Assembly: GCA_937124495.1 (NCBI GenBank) | Contig: CAKZKZ010000620.1 | Coordinates: 1 to 7,725 of the forward strand | Direction: 5' to 3' | Source of the DNA: an uncultured Dokdonia sp. | Lineage (GTDB): Bacteria; Bacteroidota; Bacteroidia; Flavobacteriales; Flavobacteriaceae | DNA: 7,725 nt | In this document: positions 6,341-7,725 of the stretch, piece after piece | Layout of the letters: each line of letters opens with the position of its first letter | Position numbering within the stretch: position 1 is the stretch's first letter | The notes under the pieces: model-generated | Database searches by the model: none | Seen by the model: only the letters and a program-made list of their open reading frames with translations | What the model was told of the DNA's origin: nothing | Program-made: the position numbers and the translations under genes

Positions 6341-7633
6341 ATGAAAACAAAACACACCCTAGTAGGCCTACTCCTCACTATTTGTGTCTTGTCATGTCAA
6401 GAATCTATGAAAGCTCCCGAAACCCCTACACCACAAATAACACCAAAACACGTGACAGCGAAAGATATATTAGGAAATCCAGACTATTTAGCTATTTCTT
6501 ATGGCGGTTATCGTATGACCTCTCGTGATAGTCAACCTACCATAGCAGAATTAAAAGATGACTTGAAATTACTTCATGCCATGAATATTAAGATGCTAAG
6601 AACCTATAATGTTCAATTAGCGCATGCATCAAACATTCTTAAAGCGATAAAAGAGCTTAAGGAAGAAGATTCAAGTTTTGAGATGTATGTCATGCTAGGT
6701 GCTTGGATAGATTGCTTAAATGCTTGGACTGGACGTGCACCTGATCACAATATAGAAAGCCCTCAAAATGAAGAAGAGATTGGGAGAGCAGTCGATTTAG
6801 CACAACAATATCCTGATATTGTTAAAGTCATTGCTGTAGGTAATGAAGCCATGGTTAAATGGGCTACTGCCTATTTTGTACAACCTGATGTGATTTTAAA
6901 ATGGGTACATCATTTACAAGAGCTCAAAAATAAAGGAGCATTATCTAAAGATCTATGGATTACCAGTTCTGATAATTTTGCTTCATGGGGAGGTGGTGAA
7001 GATCAATATCATGTCAAAGCGCTAGAAGATCTTATAGCTGCGGTAGATTATCTCTCTGTACACACCTACCCGATGCATGATACACACTACAATCCTGTAT
7101 TCTGGGGGGTATATGGCCAAGAAAGCGAAGGTACCAAAACAGAAAAAATAGATGCCGCTATGAAGCGTGCAAAAAAATATGCCGTTTCACAAGTAGACAG
7201 TGTTGCTAAGTATGTAAAAAGTTTAGGTCTTGATAAGCCTATTCATATTGGCGAAACGGGATGGGCAAGTTCTTCTAATGAGCTTTATGGAGCCAATGGT
7301 TCTAAAGCGACAGATGAGTATAAAGAAGCATTATTCTATGAGCACATGCGAGATTGGACCAATGAAAACGGAATGTCTTGCTTTTATTTTGAAGCTTTTA
7401 ATGAGCCATGGAAAGATGCTCACAATGCTGGAGGATCAGAAAATCATTTTGGCTTATTTACAGTAGATGGCAAAGCAAAATATGCACTTTGGAAATATGT
7501 AGATCAAAACACTTTTAAAGGCTTAACTCGAGACGGAAATCCGATAACTAAGACCTATAATGGAGATAAAAAAGCATTGTTACAAGATGTCCTTTTACCT
7601 CCTTCAAAAGGGAAGGTACTCATGAATCAGTAA
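6341..7633 (+). CDS. GH17 beta-1,3-glucanase lipoprotein
   Basis: This 430-residue enzyme should cut beta-1,3-glucan chains or oligosaccharides. A lipoprotein signal runs to Cys19 (VLSC), followed by a Pro/Thr-rich tether (about 20-38). The GH17 TIM barrel runs from about 47 to 400: DYLAISYGGYR at the first strand, MNIKMLRTYNV, VMLGAWIDC, then IAVGNEAM with probable acid Glu169, VDYLSVHTYPM, IHIGETGW with probable nucleophile Glu305, and FYFEAFNEPWK. Post-Cys QES is less acidic than in the GH16 protein, so surface against periplasmic location is open. A leader AATAAAAAGAGCAAAAC supports the ATG. The next lipoprotein starts only 4 nt after the stop, so the two are probably cotranscribed. GH17 members in Bacteroidota laminarin loci include exo- and endo-acting forms; the mode here cannot be told. 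Confidence 0.92.
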   Translation: MKTKHTLVGLLLTICVLSCQESMKAPETPTPQITPKHVTAKDILGNPDYLAISYGGYRMTSRDSQPTIAELKDDLKLLHAMNIKMLRTYNVQLAHASNILKAIKELKEEDSSFEMYVMLGAWIDCLNAWTGRAPDHNIESPQNEEEIGRAVDLAQQYPDIVKVIAVGNEAMVKWATAYFVQPDVILKWVHHLQELKNKGALSKDLWITSSDNFASWGGGEDQYHVKALEDLIAAVDYLSVHTYPMHDTHYNPVFWGVYGQESEGTKTEKIDAAMKRAKKYAVSQVDSVAKYVKSLGLDKPIHIGETGWASSSNELYGANGSKATDEYKEALFYEHMRDWTNENGMSCFYFEAFNEPWKDAHNAGGSENHFGLFTVDGKAKYALWKYVDQNTFKGLTRDGNPITKTYNGDKKALLQDVLLPPSKGKVLMNQ

Positions 7634-7637
7634 TATT

Positions 7638-7725
7638 ATGAAATATTTTAATATATATAGTTTACTCATACTCGCAACTGTAATTATGGCTTGCACAACA
7701 GATAACACACTTCAGGTTGACGTTT
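7638..7725 (+). CDS. N-terminus of a lipoprotein, cut by the window end
   Basis: Only 29 codons are visible. They read as a complete lipoprotein signal: MKYFN, a hydrophobic stretch SLLILATVIM, and lipobox IMAC with Cys19, followed by TTDN and the start of a strand (LQVDV). The frame opens 4 nt after the GH17 stop, which indicates tight operon coupling. The family cannot be identified from this stub. Other laminarin loci often place a GH30 beta-1,6-glucanase or another GH16/GH17 here, and the VDV strand would suit a GH30 N-terminus, but this is only a guess. Confidence 0.75.
   Translation, partial: MKYFNIYSLLILATVIMACTTDNTLQVDV

Noticed and set aside
7230..7466. 78-codon + strand frame inside the GH17 gene
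   Set aside because: It is out of frame with the conserved GETGW and FNEPW motifs, which are clearly encoded in the main frame.

Overview
The window (7,725 bp, AT-rich) looks like part of a laminarin (beta-1,3-glucan) polysaccharide utilization locus from a marine Flavobacteriia-type Bacteroidota. The evidence is the A-rich translation leaders in place of strong GGAGG sites, short Bacteroidota-style lipoprotein signals with polar or acidic residues after the Cys, and three recognisable beta-glucan enzymes in a row on one strand. No genus can be named from the sequence alone.

Layout, all on the + strand. (1) Bases 1-1479: the 3' part of a multi-domain extracellular glycan-binding protein. It has a Ca-loop-like segment, a beta-sandwich module, and two nearly identical CBM4/9-like modules. 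Its 5' end lies outside the window. (2) 1480-1633: an intergenic gap with a perfect 24-bp palindrome. (3) 1634-2500: a GH16 endo-beta-1,3-glucanase lipoprotein. (4) 2501-2747: a 247-bp gap with three successive dyads, the last a perfect 15-bp-stem hairpin just before the next start. (5) 2748-6221: a cytoplasmic GH149-type beta-1,3-glucan phosphorylase of 1,157 aa. (6) 6222-6340: a gap with a second copy of the palindrome. (7) 6341-7633: a GH17 beta-1,3-glucanase lipoprotein. (8) 7638-7725: the first 29 codons of another lipoprotein, 4 nt after the GH17 stop.

Inferred working scheme: the binding protein captures laminarin at the surface. The GH16 and GH17 lipoproteins cut it into oligosaccharides outside the inner membrane. 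After import, the GH149 enzyme phosphorolyses beta-1,3-oligoglucosides to alpha-glucose 1-phosphate, which saves ATP compared with hydrolysis. A SusC/SusD pair and an inner-membrane oligosaccharide transporter would be expected outside the window; neither is visible here.

The non-coding parts are the least conventional. A 26-bp identical palindromic element precedes both secreted glucanase genes. The phosphorylase gene instead has a structured leader, with a hairpin and a 5-codon mini-ORF whose stop overlaps the start codon. No tRNA, rRNA, CRISPR array or insertion sequence was seen.
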